Positions 27,558 through 35,966 of a stretch of 64,000 bases of DNA are shown one piece after another. Position numbers and translations under genes: made by a program. Origin of the DNA: Colwellia_A sp047621305 (GTDB lineage Bacteria; Pseudomonadota; Gammaproteobacteria; Enterobacterales; Alteromonadaceae); contig JBLHNB010000006.1 of the NCBI GenBank assembly GCA_047621305.1, positions 44,963-108,962 of the forward strand. The letters are read 5' to 3'. A model generated the notes under the pieces. It saw nothing but the letters and a program-made list of their open reading frames with translations, had not been told where the DNA came from and did no database searches. How positions within the stretch are numbered: position 1 is the first letter of the stretch; each line of letters begins with the position of its first letter.

Positions 27558-29249
27558 ATGACAAATAATAAAAAGCATCCATTATATATCCCGTATTCAG
27601 GTCCCTCATTATTAGAAACTCCCCTACTCAATAAAGGCAGTGCCTTTAGTGCTGAGGAAAGAGCTAATTTTAATTTAATGGGTTTGCTGCCACCTCGTTA
27701 TGAAACGATTGATGAACAAGTTGAACGTGCCTACATGCAATACCGTAGTTTCCAAAATGACTTGAATAAGCACATCTATTTACGTGCAATTCATGATAAT
27801 AATGAAACATTATTCTTTAAATTAGTACAAGCGCATTTAGCTGAAATGATGCCCATTATTTATACGCCAACAGTAGGCGACGCTTGTGAACAATTTTCTG
27901 ATATCTATCGCAGCTCACGTGGTTTATTCATTTCATATGAAGACAGACATCATATGGACGATATTTTAAGAAATGCCACTAAAAACAAAGTGAAAGTTAT
28001 TGTGGTAACTGACGGTGAGCGTATTCTAGGATTAGGTGATCAGGGCATTGGTGGTATGGGCATACCGATTGGTAAATTATCTTTATATACAGCTTGTGGC
28101 GGTGTAAGCCCAGCATATACCTTACCTGTGATGCTTGATGTTGGCACCAATAACAAAAAACTACTTGCTGATCCTATGTATATGGGCTGGCGTCATGAAC
28201 GAATTGGTCAAGATGAATATAATGAATTTGTCGATTTATTTATTCAGGCAGTAAAACGTCGTTGGCCGCATGTATTATTACAATTTGAAGACTTTGCCCA
28301 ACCAAACGCAACTCCTCTGCTTAATCGTTATCGTGATGAACTTTGCTGCTTTAACGATGATATTCAAGGAACGGCTTCAGTAACCGTAGGTTCGTTATTA
28401 GCGGCATGTCGTTCTAAGAAAGTTAAACTATCAAATCAAAAAGTCGCATTTGTTGGCGCGGGCTCTGCAGGTTGTGGTATTGCAGAACAAATTATTACGC
28501 AAATGATCAGTGAAGGGATTACAGAAGCACAAGCGCGCAGCCAAGTTTACATGATTGATCGTCACGGGTTATTGACCGAAGGTATGGTAGGGCTTAGAGA
28601 TTTTCAAGCTAAACTGGTACAAGCAAAATCAGCATTAACACATTGGCTGTGTGATAATGACTATGCGTCGTTACTTGATGTGATGAATGAGGCGCACCCT
28701 AGTATTTTAATCGGTGTTTCAGGCGTGGCCGGTTTATTTACTGAACAAGTGATTCGGGCAATGAAAAAGCATTGTGATTTACCGATTATATTCCCGTTAA
28801 GTAATCCAATTAAACAAGTCGAAGCTAGACCTGAACAAGTCATTAGCTGGACAAATGGTGAAGTCATTATTGCTACAGGTAGCCCGTTTAAACCGGTTGA
28901 ATACAAAGGAAAGACTTACCCTATAGCCCAATGTAACAATAGCTATATCTTTCCTGGTTTAGGTTTAGGTGTCGTTGCAGCCAACATTAATAGAATAACC
29001 GATGAAATGTTGTTAGTTGCCAGCGAAACGCTAGCAGAGGCCTCGCCACTTGCCAATACTGGCAAAGGTGAATTATTGCCGCCATTGACATCTATCGCCG
29101 ATTTAAGTAAAAAAATTGCTTTTGCAGTATCTAAAGTTTCATTTAAGCAAAAATTGGCTTTGGAAATATCTGATGAAATGCTTATTGCTAAAATAGATAG
29201 AAACTTCTGGCATCCAGAATACCGCCAATATCGTCGCATTAGCTTGTAG
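27558..29249 (+). CDS. maeA: NAD-dependent malic enzyme (malate dehydrogenase, oxaloacetate-decarboxylating)
   Basis: Converts malate to pyruvate and CO2 with NAD+. 563 residues (E. coli MaeA 565). Signatures: the tyrosine-containing PIIYTPTVGDAC near residue 105, TDGERILGLGDQGIGGMGIPIGK near 155-175, metal ligands in FEDFAQPNA and CFNDDIQGTASV near 240-270, and the NAD loop VGAGSAGCGIAEQI near 300. Single gene followed by a terminator; about 130 bases downstream of iscX. Confidence 0.95.
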   Translation: MTNNKKHPLYIPYSGPSLLETPLLNKGSAFSAEERANFNLMGLLPPRYETIDEQVERAYMQYRSFQNDLNKHIYLRAIHDNNETLFFKLVQAHLAEMMPIIYTPTVGDACEQFSDIYRSSRGLFISYEDRHHMDDILRNATKNKVKVIVVTDGERILGLGDQGIGGMGIPIGKLSLYTACGGVSPAYTLPVMLDVGTNNKKLLADPMYMGWRHERIGQDEYNEFVDLFIQAVKRRWPHVLLQFEDFAQPNATPLLNRYRDELCCFNDDIQGTASVTVGSLLAACRSKKVKLSNQKVAFVGAGSAGCGIAEQIITQMISEGITEAQARSQVYMIDRHGLLTEGMVGLRDFQAKLVQAKSALTHWLCDNDYASLLDVMNEAHPSILIGVSGVAGLFTEQVIRAMKKHCDLPIIFPLSNPIKQVEARPEQVISWTNGEVIIATGSPFKPVEYKGKTYPIAQCNNSYIFPGLGLGVVAANINRITDEMLLVASETLAEASPLANTGKGELLPPLTSIADLSKKIAFAVSKVSFKQKLALEISDEMLIAKIDRNFWHPEYRQYRRISL

Positions 29250-29273
29250 ACATATTGATTTATAAACCTTTCT

Positions 29274-29316
29274 ATAAAGGGCATGCTTATATTTTACTGG
29301 CTTGCTCTTTATTTTT
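29274..29316 (+). terminator. Terminator after maeA
   Basis: Imperfect 13-base stem ATAAAGGGCATGC / GCTTGCTCTTTAT (29274-29286 and 29300-29312) with two mismatches, followed by TTTT. It lies 25 bases after the maeA stop. Confidence 0.6.
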
Positions 29317-29371
29317 AAATTTCCTTTAAAAACACTTTTAAAACAAAGATGATATATTTAGCATCTATTGG

Positions 29372-29399
29372 TTGTGATTTATCCATAAAAGCGTACAAT
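29372..29399 (+). promoter_or_regulatory. Promoter of the rpsP-rimM-trmD-rplS operon
   Basis: -35 TTGTGA (29372-29377), 16-base spacer, -10 TACAAT (29394-29399), giving a start near 29406 and a leader of about 70 bases. The leader contains a small hairpin CTGTC-N7-GACAG (29412-29428). Confidence 0.6.
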
Positions 29400-29475
29400 A
29401 CGCGAGCTTTTCTGTCGCTTAATGACAGGAATTGTCTGGAAAATTCGTTTTAACACTTACATAATTGAGGGCGAT

Positions 29476-29724
29476 ATGGTAACCATTCGTTTAGCTCGTG
29501 GTGGCGCTAAAAAGCGTCCATTCTATCAGGTTGTTGTTGCAGATAGCCGTAATTCTCGCGATGGTCGTTTCATCGAGAGAGTTGGTTTCTTCAACCCTAC
29601 AGCGCAAGGTCAATCGGAAAAATTACGTTTAGACCTAGACCGTGTCAACCATTGGGTTGGTCAAGGTGCAACTGTATCTGATCGTGTGGCCAAGTTAGTT
29701 AAAGATGCGCAGGCTGCAGCTTAA
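29476..29724 (+). CDS. rpsP: 30S ribosomal protein S16
   Basis: Small-subunit protein of 82 residues: MVTIRLARGGAKKRPFYQVV, SRNSRDGRFIERVGFFNP and DRVNHWVGQGATVSDRV match E. coli S16 (82 residues). The start at 29476 has GAGGG about 7 bases upstream; a frame open 18 codons earlier reads through the leader and is not used. First gene of the conserved rpsP-rimM-trmD-rplS operon. Confidence 0.97.
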   Translation: MVTIRLARGGAKKRPFYQVVVADSRNSRDGRFIERVGFFNPTAQGQSEKLRLDLDRVNHWVGQGATVSDRVAKLVKDAQAAA

Positions 29725-29751
29725 TTAAATTGGTAGGTTTTAGGAGTCGTC

Positions 29752-30282
29752 GTGGAAGAAATTAATAAAGAAGTCATCCTTGGTAAAGTAGGCGCTGTTT
29801 ACGGCATTAAAGGTTGGTTGAAAATTCATTCGTTCACCGGTGAACAAGAAGCCATACTAGACTATTTTCCTTGGTCTTTAAAATTAGGGAATAAACAGCA
29901 ATCAGTAGAAATAAAAGATTGGCGTAAACATAACAACGGACTTGTTGTTCAAGTAGCTGGCATTGATGATCGCGATATGGCTCAAAAGCTTGTTGGTTCT
30001 GAAATAATAGTTAATGAAGTCGAGTTAAGTGAACTACCCGAAGGGGAGTTTTACTGGCGCGATTTGATAGGAATGACGGTTGTTACTGACAAAGGTTACG
30101 ACCTTGGTCAAGTTTCCGACATAATGGAAACTGGCGCTAATGATGTATTGGTTGTAAAGGCAAACATTAAAGATGGATTTAGTAAAAAAGAAAGGTTAAT
30201 TCCTTACTTATTTGACCAAGTTATTCTTTCTGTAAGCCATGAAAATAAACAGATTTGTGTTGACTGGGACCCAGGTTTCTAA
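29752..30282 (+). CDS. rimM: Ribosome maturation factor RimM
   Basis: Binds S19 and helps assemble the head of the 30S subunit. 176 residues, GTG start with GGAG 8 bases upstream. N-terminal RimM barrel begins LGKVGAVYGIKGWLKIHSFT; the C-terminal PRC-barrel includes EGEFYWRDLIGMTVV and RLIPYLFDQVI. Length agrees with E. coli RimM (182). Lies 27 bases after rpsP. Confidence 0.95.
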   Translation: MEEINKEVILGKVGAVYGIKGWLKIHSFTGEQEAILDYFPWSLKLGNKQQSVEIKDWRKHNNGLVVQVAGIDDRDMAQKLVGSEIIVNEVELSELPEGEFYWRDLIGMTVVTDKGYDLGQVSDIMETGANDVLVVKANIKDGFSKKERLIPYLFDQVILSVSHENKQICVDWDPGF

Positions 30283-30283
30283 C

Positions 30284-31111
30284 TTGAGTGATAGTGTCGT
30301 AGAGAACAAACTTTGGATTGGGGTGATAAGCCTTTTTCCTGAAATGTTTGATGCCATTACTGAGTATGGGGTGACAGGCCGAGCGATCCGTAACGGGTTA
30401 ATTGAATTCCATAAATGGAATCCAAGAGACTTCACCTATGATCGACATCGTACCGTTGATGACCGCCCTTATGGCGGAGGTCCGGGGATGTTGATGATGG
30501 TACAACCCCTACGAGATGCCATTCATGCTGCACGTGCTGCAGCACAAAAGAATGCTTCTCTTAATGGTTGTGGGAAAGCGAAGGTCATATATTTATCACC
30601 TCAGGGACGAAAATTGGACCAAGCGGGTGTACGCGAATTAGCACAGCATAACCAACTGATTTTTATCGCAGGACGTTATGAAGGCATAGATGAAAGGCTA
30701 ATCGAGTCGGATATCGACGAAGAATGGTCAGTCGGAGATTATGTTTTAAGTGGTGGAGAACTCCCCGCGATGAATGTAATTGATGCCGTAGCACGGTTTG
30801 TGCCGGGTGTATTGGGACATAATCAATCTGCTGAGCAAGATTCTTTCTCAGACGGTTTATTAGATTGTCCTCACTATACAAGGCCAGAGGTTTTTGATGA
30901 TGCTTCTATTGAAGGAAAATCAGTACCTAAAGTGTTACTTAGTGGTAATCATGAGCACATCAGGCAATGGCGCCAGATTAAGTCATTAGAAAGAACGTGG
31001 ACTAGAAGACCAGAACTCTTAACTAACCTAGCTCTGACAGCAGAACAGAAAAAAATGCTTGCTTCTATCAAAGAAAAAGTAAAAGACGCTGTTGATGACT
31101 GTGAAAACTAG
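30284..31111 (+). CDS. trmD: tRNA (guanine-37-N1)-methyltransferase
   Basis: Methylates G37 of tRNAs reading CNN and other codons, preventing frameshifts. SPOUT fold with knot motifs PYGGGPGMLM, YLSPQGRKLDQ, GRYEGIDERLI and YVLSGGELPAMN. The conserved start WIGVISLFPEMF begins only a few codons in. No ATG lies close: the frame allows TTG at 30284, two bases after the rimM stop, or an ATG at 30239 that overlaps rimM by 44 bases. I chose the TTG (275 residues; E. coli 255) because of translational coupling; uncertain. Confidence 0.9.
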   Translation: MSDSVVENKLWIGVISLFPEMFDAITEYGVTGRAIRNGLIEFHKWNPRDFTYDRHRTVDDRPYGGGPGMLMMVQPLRDAIHAARAAAQKNASLNGCGKAKVIYLSPQGRKLDQAGVRELAQHNQLIFIAGRYEGIDERLIESDIDEEWSVGDYVLSGGELPAMNVIDAVARFVPGVLGHNQSAEQDSFSDGLLDCPHYTRPEVFDDASIEGKSVPKVLLSGNHEHIRQWRQIKSLERTWTRRPELLTNLALTAEQKKMLASIKEKVKDAVDDCEN

Positions 31112-31123
31112 GAAGAAGGTATT

Positions 31124-31477
31124 ATGAGTAAAATTATTGATATGCTCGAACAAGAGCAAATGAAAAAAGATTTACCAGCATTCGCTTCAGGCGATACTGT
31201 TGTAGTACAAGTAAAAGTTACAGAGGGTGAAAAATCACGTCTTCAAGCATTTGAAGGTGTTATTATTGCTATTAAAAACCGTGGCATCAATTCTGCGTTC
31301 ACTGTTCGTAAAATTTCGAATGGTGTTGGTGTAGAACGTGTATTCCAGACACATAGCCCAATTGTTGACTCTATTGAAGTCAAACGTCGCGGTGATGTAC
31401 GTCAAGCTAAACTTTACTACTTGCGCGAGCTATCTGGCCGTAAAGCACGTATTAAAGAGAAATTGGCTAAAAAGTAA
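31124..31477 (+). CDS. rplS: 50S ribosomal protein L19
   Basis: Large-subunit protein at the 30S-50S interface. 117 residues (E. coli L19 115). Signatures: GDTVVVQVKVTEGEKSRLQAFEGVV-like stretch, FTVRKISNGVGVERVFQ and the C-terminal KLYYLRELSGRKARIKEKL. ATG with AGGAAG upstream, 12 bases after trmD. Last gene of the operon. Confidence 0.97.
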   Translation: MSKIIDMLEQEQMKKDLPAFASGDTVVVQVKVTEGEKSRLQAFEGVIIAIKNRGINSAFTVRKISNGVGVERVFQTHSPIVDSIEVKRRGDVRQAKLYYLRELSGRKARIKEKLAKK

Positions 31478-31515
31478 TTTTCTCTTAGTTAGAAAATTAT
31501 TGATTAGTTTAAAAG

Positions 31516-31548
31516 AAAACCTGTTTGGGTAACCATGCAGGTTTTTTT
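31516..31548 (+). terminator. Terminator after rplS
   Basis: Stem AAAACCTG / CAGGTTTT (31516-31523 and 31538-31545) followed by a run of seven T. It is the expected end of the rpsP-rplS operon. Confidence 0.85.
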
Positions 31549-31718
31549 GTGTTTGAAATTAACGGTTTTGTTGTCGAGCCGTGTTTATTTCGATAATGAT
31601 TCATAAGTATTTAAGGTTTTGTCGAGCCTCGTTGCACTCGTGTCGACCTACATTAGGATCGGTGTCTTCGTTGTGTTTATATCTTTTCGTACCTATTTAT
31701 ATGTTTATCTTAATAATA

Positions 31719-32207
31719 TTAATTCCAATCGGTTAAATCACTCCATTCTTTTTCTGTTGCTGTTTTTGTTTGATGTTCCATCAGTGTTAGCCATTTTCCG
31801 TCTTTTTTGATATTTAAGTCTTCAAAATACATATAAAATACAGTTTCAGCTCCCAATTTATCTATTGTACTGTATCGATAAATTCCAGATTCAAATGCGG
31901 TTGTTTCATTCACTATTCTCTTTAGAAAGCGGAACTTTACTCGGGCAAAACCACCCTCACTTTGTAATTGTTCACCTTCTTTTTTCCAACGCTTAAGTAC
32001 TGCCTTTATGGGTGTCGACTTTTTTGACGTGACCATTACAGCATCACCATGATATGTGCTGCCCATACGTTGAAAATCAACTTCTTGTACCGTTTGAATT
32101 ATCATTCGGTATAAAGAATCGGTTTCATATTGTTTTTGTTGATGTGCCGTAGCTGGAATTGAAAAGACGAAGCAAACCAATAGCGTGGTTATAAAATTTG
32201 TATTCAT
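31719..32207 (-). CDS. Secreted hypothetical protein, possibly NTF2/SnoaL-like
   Basis: 162 residues with a clear signal peptide (cleavage after IPATA, near residue 21), so periplasmic or exported. The mature part (YRMIIQTVQEVDFQRMGSTYHGDAVMV ... YRYSTIDKLGAETVFYMYFEDLNIKKDGKWLTLMEHQ split by a helix) has the length and strand pattern of the SnoaL/DUF4440-type fold with a terminal strand containing DGKW. No catalytic residues can be assigned and no function is proposed. Single gene between rplS and acs, opposite strand. Confidence 0.65.
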   Translation of the reverse strand: MNTNFITTLLVCFVFSIPATAHQQKQYETDSLYRMIIQTVQEVDFQRMGSTYHGDAVMVTSKKSTPIKAVLKRWKKEGEQLQSEGGFARVKFRFLKRIVNETTAFESGIYRYSTIDKLGAETVFYMYFEDLNIKKDGKWLTLMEHQTKTATEKEWSDLTDWN

Positions 32208-32524
32208 TTTATTATTATTATCATTTGTATTGAGAAAGCTAATGTATCTCTGTAAAAGCGATTAGGCAATATTTATAACTGAGCTAATGTTAAATCATAA
32301 TAATGACAGCGTTGTCATTTCTTGTTATCAATGTTAATGTAATTGATATACCACAATGAATTAACATCAATACGATAAAACTATTCGACTTTAGTTGAGT
32401 AGTTTAACGAATCTTGTTCCTATATGATGTTGTCACGTTTGTTAAATACTTTATGTAGCACGATAATCTCGCGCTCTAAATTTGTAGTAACTAAAATATC
32501 ACCGCAAGAAATGAAGGACTGCAC
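32208..32524. other. Divergent intergenic region upstream of acs
   Basis: 317 bases between a secreted-protein gene (minus) and acs (plus). It contains the inverted repeat AATGACA-GCGT-TGTCATT (32302-32319). No gene is seen. In E. coli acs is controlled by CRP and sigma-70 from a similar region, but I see no good CRP site. Confidence 0.45.
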
Positions 32525-34468
32525 ATGCAAGAATTAAAAAGTTGTTATCCCATATTAGAACAAGCTAAGGCGCATACTCATATTGATACTGCTACTTATG
32601 ATGCAATGTACCAACAATCAATTGAGCAACCAGAAGTTTTTTGGGCTGAACAGGCGAGCAAATTTCTCGATTGGTATCAACCATGGGATAGTGTTAGTGA
32701 TGTAGACTTAAAGACTGCTGATATTAAGTGGTTCTCTGGTGGTAAATTAAATGTTAGTTACAACTGTATTGACCGACATTTAGCAACTAAAGCAAATGAT
32801 ACTGCCATTATTTGGGAAGGCGATGATCCCTCTGATGACAAAAAAATTAGCTACCAAGAGTTACATGACCATGTTTGTCGCTTTGCCAACTTATTAAAAG
32901 CCCGTGGTGTTAAAAAAGGCGATCGCGTTTGTATATACATGCCGATGATCCCTGAAGTTGGTTATGCAATGTTAGCTTGTGCACGTATAGGTGCTGTGCA
33001 TTCGGTTATTTTCGGTGGTTTTTCCACGGAAGCAATACGTTCACGCGTTGTTGATGCTGACTGCCAAGTAATAATTACAGCGGATGAAAGCTTTCGTGGT
33101 GGTCGTGTGATCCCATTAAAAGCAAATGTTGATGCTGCTGTTGTCGATTGTCCTAATGTGCATTCCGTTATTGTTGTGGCTCGTACGGGCGGTGATATTA
33201 ATTGGAACGATAAAATTGACATCAATTACGAAGAAGAAGTAGCTAAGCTACCTGCACTTTGTGAACCTGAAGTGATGGATGCCGAAGACCCATTATTTAT
33301 TTTATATACCTCTGGTTCTACAGGAACACCAAAAGGTGTATTACATACCTGTGGCGGTTATTCACTTTATGCTGCGATGACCCATAAATATGTCTTTGAT
33401 TACAAAGACGGCGAAGTTTATTGGTGTACAGCCGATGCAGGTTGGATCACGGGTCATTCTTATATATTTTATGGACCACTAGCAAACGGTGCGACCACAC
33501 TCGTTTTTGAAGGTGTGCCAACGTATCCTGATGCCGGCCGTTTTTGGCAAGTATGTGATAAACATCAGGTGAATGTCTTTTATACTGCGCCAACTGCTAT
33601 TAGAGCTTTAATGAGTGTTGGTGATGAATTTGTTGAGCAAGCTGATTTATCTTCTTTACGTATTTTAGGTACTGTCGGCGAGCCGATAAACCCTGAAGCT
33701 TGGCATTGGTATTATGAAGTTATTGGTAAAAATAAGTGTCCAATTGTGGATACTTGGTGGCAAACAGAAACCGGCGGTATCATGATCACTTCCTTACCAG
33801 GTGCTGTTGATATGAAGCCAGGGGCTGCAGGTAAACCTTTTTTTGGTGTACAGCCGGCATTATTTGATAAAGATGGTAATGCCCTTGAAGGTGAAAACCA
33901 AGGCTTGCTAATGATGACAGGAAGCTGGCCTGGGCAATTACGTACCGTTTATGGCGATCACGACAGATTTTATCAAACGTATCTTAGCCAATATCCAGGT
34001 AACTATTTTACGGGCGATGGCGCTAAACGTGATAAAGATGGCTTTTATTGGATCACGGGTCGTGTTGATGATGTCTTAAATGTTTCTGGTCATCGCTTAG
34101 GTACAGCAGAAATTGAAAGCGCATTAGTACTTCATCCGGCAGTGGCTGAAGCGGCTGTTGTTGGATATCCCCATGAGATTAAAGGGCAGGGCGTTTATGC
34201 TTATGTGACTTTGATGAATAATGCCACTGAATCAGAAGCGTTAATTAAAGAGCTGATCGATTTTGTCGCCAATGAGTTAGGGCGTTTTGCTAAACCTGAT
34301 TATATTCAATATGCACCGGGTTTACCTAAGACACGCTCAGGTAAAATAATGCGTCGTATTTTACGTAAGATTGCGGAAAACGATATTGATACCTTAGGAG
34401 ATACGTCTACATTGGCAGACCCTGCTGTAGTTGATAATTTGATCAGTAACCGGATAATACATGGTTAA
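32525..34468 (+). CDS. acs: Acetyl-CoA synthetase
   Basis: Activates acetate to acetyl-CoA by way of acetyl-AMP. 647 residues (E. coli Acs 652). AMP-binding P-loop YTSGSTGTPKG near residue 261, the A5 motif DTWWQTETGG near 412, ATP-binding YFTGDGAKRD near 495, and the C-terminal SGKIMRR in which the lysine near residue 607 is the known site of inactivating acetylation. ATG with AAGGA upstream. Alone in its unit, ended by a strong terminator. Confidence 0.97.
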   Translation: MQELKSCYPILEQAKAHTHIDTATYDAMYQQSIEQPEVFWAEQASKFLDWYQPWDSVSDVDLKTADIKWFSGGKLNVSYNCIDRHLATKANDTAIIWEGDDPSDDKKISYQELHDHVCRFANLLKARGVKKGDRVCIYMPMIPEVGYAMLACARIGAVHSVIFGGFSTEAIRSRVVDADCQVIITADESFRGGRVIPLKANVDAAVVDCPNVHSVIVVARTGGDINWNDKIDINYEEEVAKLPALCEPEVMDAEDPLFILYTSGSTGTPKGVLHTCGGYSLYAAMTHKYVFDYKDGEVYWCTADAGWITGHSYIFYGPLANGATTLVFEGVPTYPDAGRFWQVCDKHQVNVFYTAPTAIRALMSVGDEFVEQADLSSLRILGTVGEPINPEAWHWYYEVIGKNKCPIVDTWWQTETGGIMITSLPGAVDMKPGAAGKPFFGVQPALFDKDGNALEGENQGLLMMTGSWPGQLRTVYGDHDRFYQTYLSQYPGNYFTGDGAKRDKDGFYWITGRVDDVLNVSGHRLGTAEIESALVLHPAVAEAAVVGYPHEIKGQGVYAYVTLMNNATESEALIKELIDFVANELGRFAKPDYIQYAPGLPKTRSGKIMRRILRKIAENDIDTLGDTSTLADPAVVDNLISNRIIHG

Positions 34469-34500
34469 TCGTTAATGATTACTAGACTTAATTAATTGAT

Positions 34501-34526
34501 AAAAGCGCCTCAGGGCGCTTTTTTTC
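34501..34526 (+). terminator. Terminator after acs
   Basis: Stem AAAGCGCC / GGCGCTTT (34502-34509 and 34514-34521) with a 4-base loop, followed by T-run to 34525. Strong rho-independent form. Confidence 0.92.
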
Positions 34527-34536
34527 TATCTGTAAC

Positions 34537-34574
34537 TTTGTTAAATGCAGCTTTAAAAAGTAAAATTTAACAAA
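34537..34574. repeat. Inverted repeat TTTGTTAAAT / ATTTAACAAA
   Basis: Perfect 10-base arms (34537-34546 and 34565-34574) 18 bases apart, just after the acs terminator and about 30 bases before the TyrR-type boxes. No T-run follows. It could be a protein site or a chance AT-rich hairpin. Confidence 0.5.
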
Positions 34575-34602
34575 TAAGTACTATACCTGAATGAAAATTA
34601 AC

Positions 34603-34643
34603 TGTAATATAATCCTTACAAATAAAGTAAAGAATAGTTTACA
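34603..34643 (+). promoter_or_regulatory. Two TyrR-type operator boxes upstream of aroF
   Basis: TGTAAT-ATAATC-CTTACA (34603-34620) and AGTAAA-GAATAG-TTTACA (34626-34643) both fit the TyrR/PhhR box TGTAAA-N6-TTTACA in geometry and in 10-11 of 12 conserved positions. Their centres are 23 bases apart, like the paired boxes of E. coli TyrR targets. They lie about 130 bases before the aroF start. The following gene pair aroF-tyrA is a classic TyrR regulon member. Confidence 0.7.
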
Positions 34644-34770
34644 AGAATAAAATGTTAAATTTATCCACACGATATTATTATTACCTCCCTCTCTTTAGCT
34701 AAGCGAAAGCTCTAGCTCGTTTGTCATACTTTTGTTGTAACCTCGCTGTATAAAAAAATTGGAACATATT

Positions 34771-35880
34771 ATGTCTGTATCAAATATTAAACCTTTAGAT
34801 AGTATTGAATTACCTCACGTAAATACCTTAAATGATATTCACATTAACGAAGAAGAAATTCTTATCACCCCTCAAGCTTTACGAGATGAACTACCACTAA
34901 AAGAAAAAGGTAGAGAATATGTAAAAGCTGCTCGTAACATTATCGCGAACATCATTCATAAAAAAGACCATCGTTTATTGGTTATTAGTGGCCCATGTTC
35001 AGTGCATGATGTTGATGCAGCCAAAGAATATGCACGCGCATTAAAGAAGTTACATGACCAACATCAAGACAGTCTATATATTGTAATGCGGGTTTATTTT
35101 GAAAAGCCACGAACAACAGTCGGTTGGAAAGGATTAATTAATGATCCTAAAATGGATGGTTCCTTTGATGTTGAATCAGGTCTACGTAAAGCCCGAGAAT
35201 TACTTTTGTACTTAACAGATTTAGGTCTACCTTTGGCAACCGAAGCACTTGACCCGATAAGTCCACAATATTTGGCAGAATTATTTAGTTGGTCGGCAAT
35301 AGGAGCACGTACAACAGAGTCGCAAACCCATCGTGAAATGGCGTCAGGCTTATCTATGCCAATAGGCTTTAAAAACGGTACTAACGGCAGTTTAGGTGTT
35401 GCCATTAATGCTTTGCAGTCTGCGGCATCTTCGCATCGCTTTATGGGTATTAATAAGCAGGGACAAGTTTCACTTATTAAAACGTCAGGAAATCCTGATG
35501 GCCATGTTATTTTACGCGGTGGAAAACATCCTAATTATGACTCAGTTAATGTTGCTTTATGTGAACAAGAATTATCTAATCATCAATTAGAACCGGGTAT
35601 TGTTATTGATTGCTCTCATGGTAACTCAAGTAAAGACTATACACGCCAACCTTTAGTCGCGATGAATGTTTTTAATCAAATATGTGACGGTAATAAATCG
35701 ATTATCGGGATCATGCTTGAAAGTAATCTAAACTCAGGTAATCAAAGTGACTCTTTGCCTAAAAATGAGTTGTCATATGGGGTTTCAGTTACCGATGCTT
35801 GTATTAATATGGCAACAACAATTGAGCTGATTGGATCAGCAACGAAAAAATTAAGTACGGTACTTAAAAATCGAATTTAA
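34771..35880 (+). CDS. aroF: 3-deoxy-7-phosphoheptulonate synthase (DAHP synthase), AroF type
   Basis: First step of the shikimate pathway: condenses phosphoenolpyruvate and erythrose 4-phosphate. 369 residues (E. coli AroF 356). Signatures: LLVISGPCSVHD near residue 75, RVYFEKPRTTVGWKGLINDP near 115, GARTTESQTHREMASGLSMPIGFKNGT (split by its helices) and IDCSHGNSSKD near 285. The start is ATG 34771 with GGA 7 bases upstream; a TTG four codons earlier is rejected. Adjacent tyrA and the TyrR-type boxes indicate the tyrosine-responsive isozyme. Confidence 0.93.
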   Translation: MSVSNIKPLDSIELPHVNTLNDIHINEEEILITPQALRDELPLKEKGREYVKAARNIIANIIHKKDHRLLVISGPCSVHDVDAAKEYARALKKLHDQHQDSLYIVMRVYFEKPRTTVGWKGLINDPKMDGSFDVESGLRKARELLLYLTDLGLPLATEALDPISPQYLAELFSWSAIGARTTESQTHREMASGLSMPIGFKNGTNGSLGVAINALQSAASSHRFMGINKQGQVSLIKTSGNPDGHVILRGGKHPNYDSVNVALCEQELSNHQLEPGIVIDCSHGNSSKDYTRQPLVAMNVFNQICDGNKSIIGIMLESNLNSGNQSDSLPKNELSYGVSVTDACINMATTIELIGSATKKLSTVLKNRI

Positions 35881-35905
35881 TCATGATAAATTTAATATAG
35901 CCTCT

Positions 35906-35938
35906 CTACTTCAAGAGGAAATATGTGTCTTGAAGTAG
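35906..35938. repeat. Intercistronic hairpin between aroF and tyrA
   Basis: Perfect 11-base arms CTACTTCAAGA / TCTTGAAGTAG (35906-35916 and 35928-35938) with an 11-base loop, in the 86-base aroF-tyrA gap. No T-run follows, so it is more likely an RNA processing or stability element or an operator than a full terminator. Confidence 0.7.
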
Positions 35939-35966
35939 GCGATATAATAGTTGGATAAATGACGTA

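Noticed and set aside
32302..32319. AATGACA-GCGT-TGTCATT upstream of acs as a fourth PspA-cluster operator
   Set aside because: It shares TGACA/TGTCA but has a different core and 4-base spacing; treated as unrelated.
35906..35938. aroF-tyrA hairpin as a terminator
   Set aside because: No T-run follows on either strand and the genes are an expected operon.
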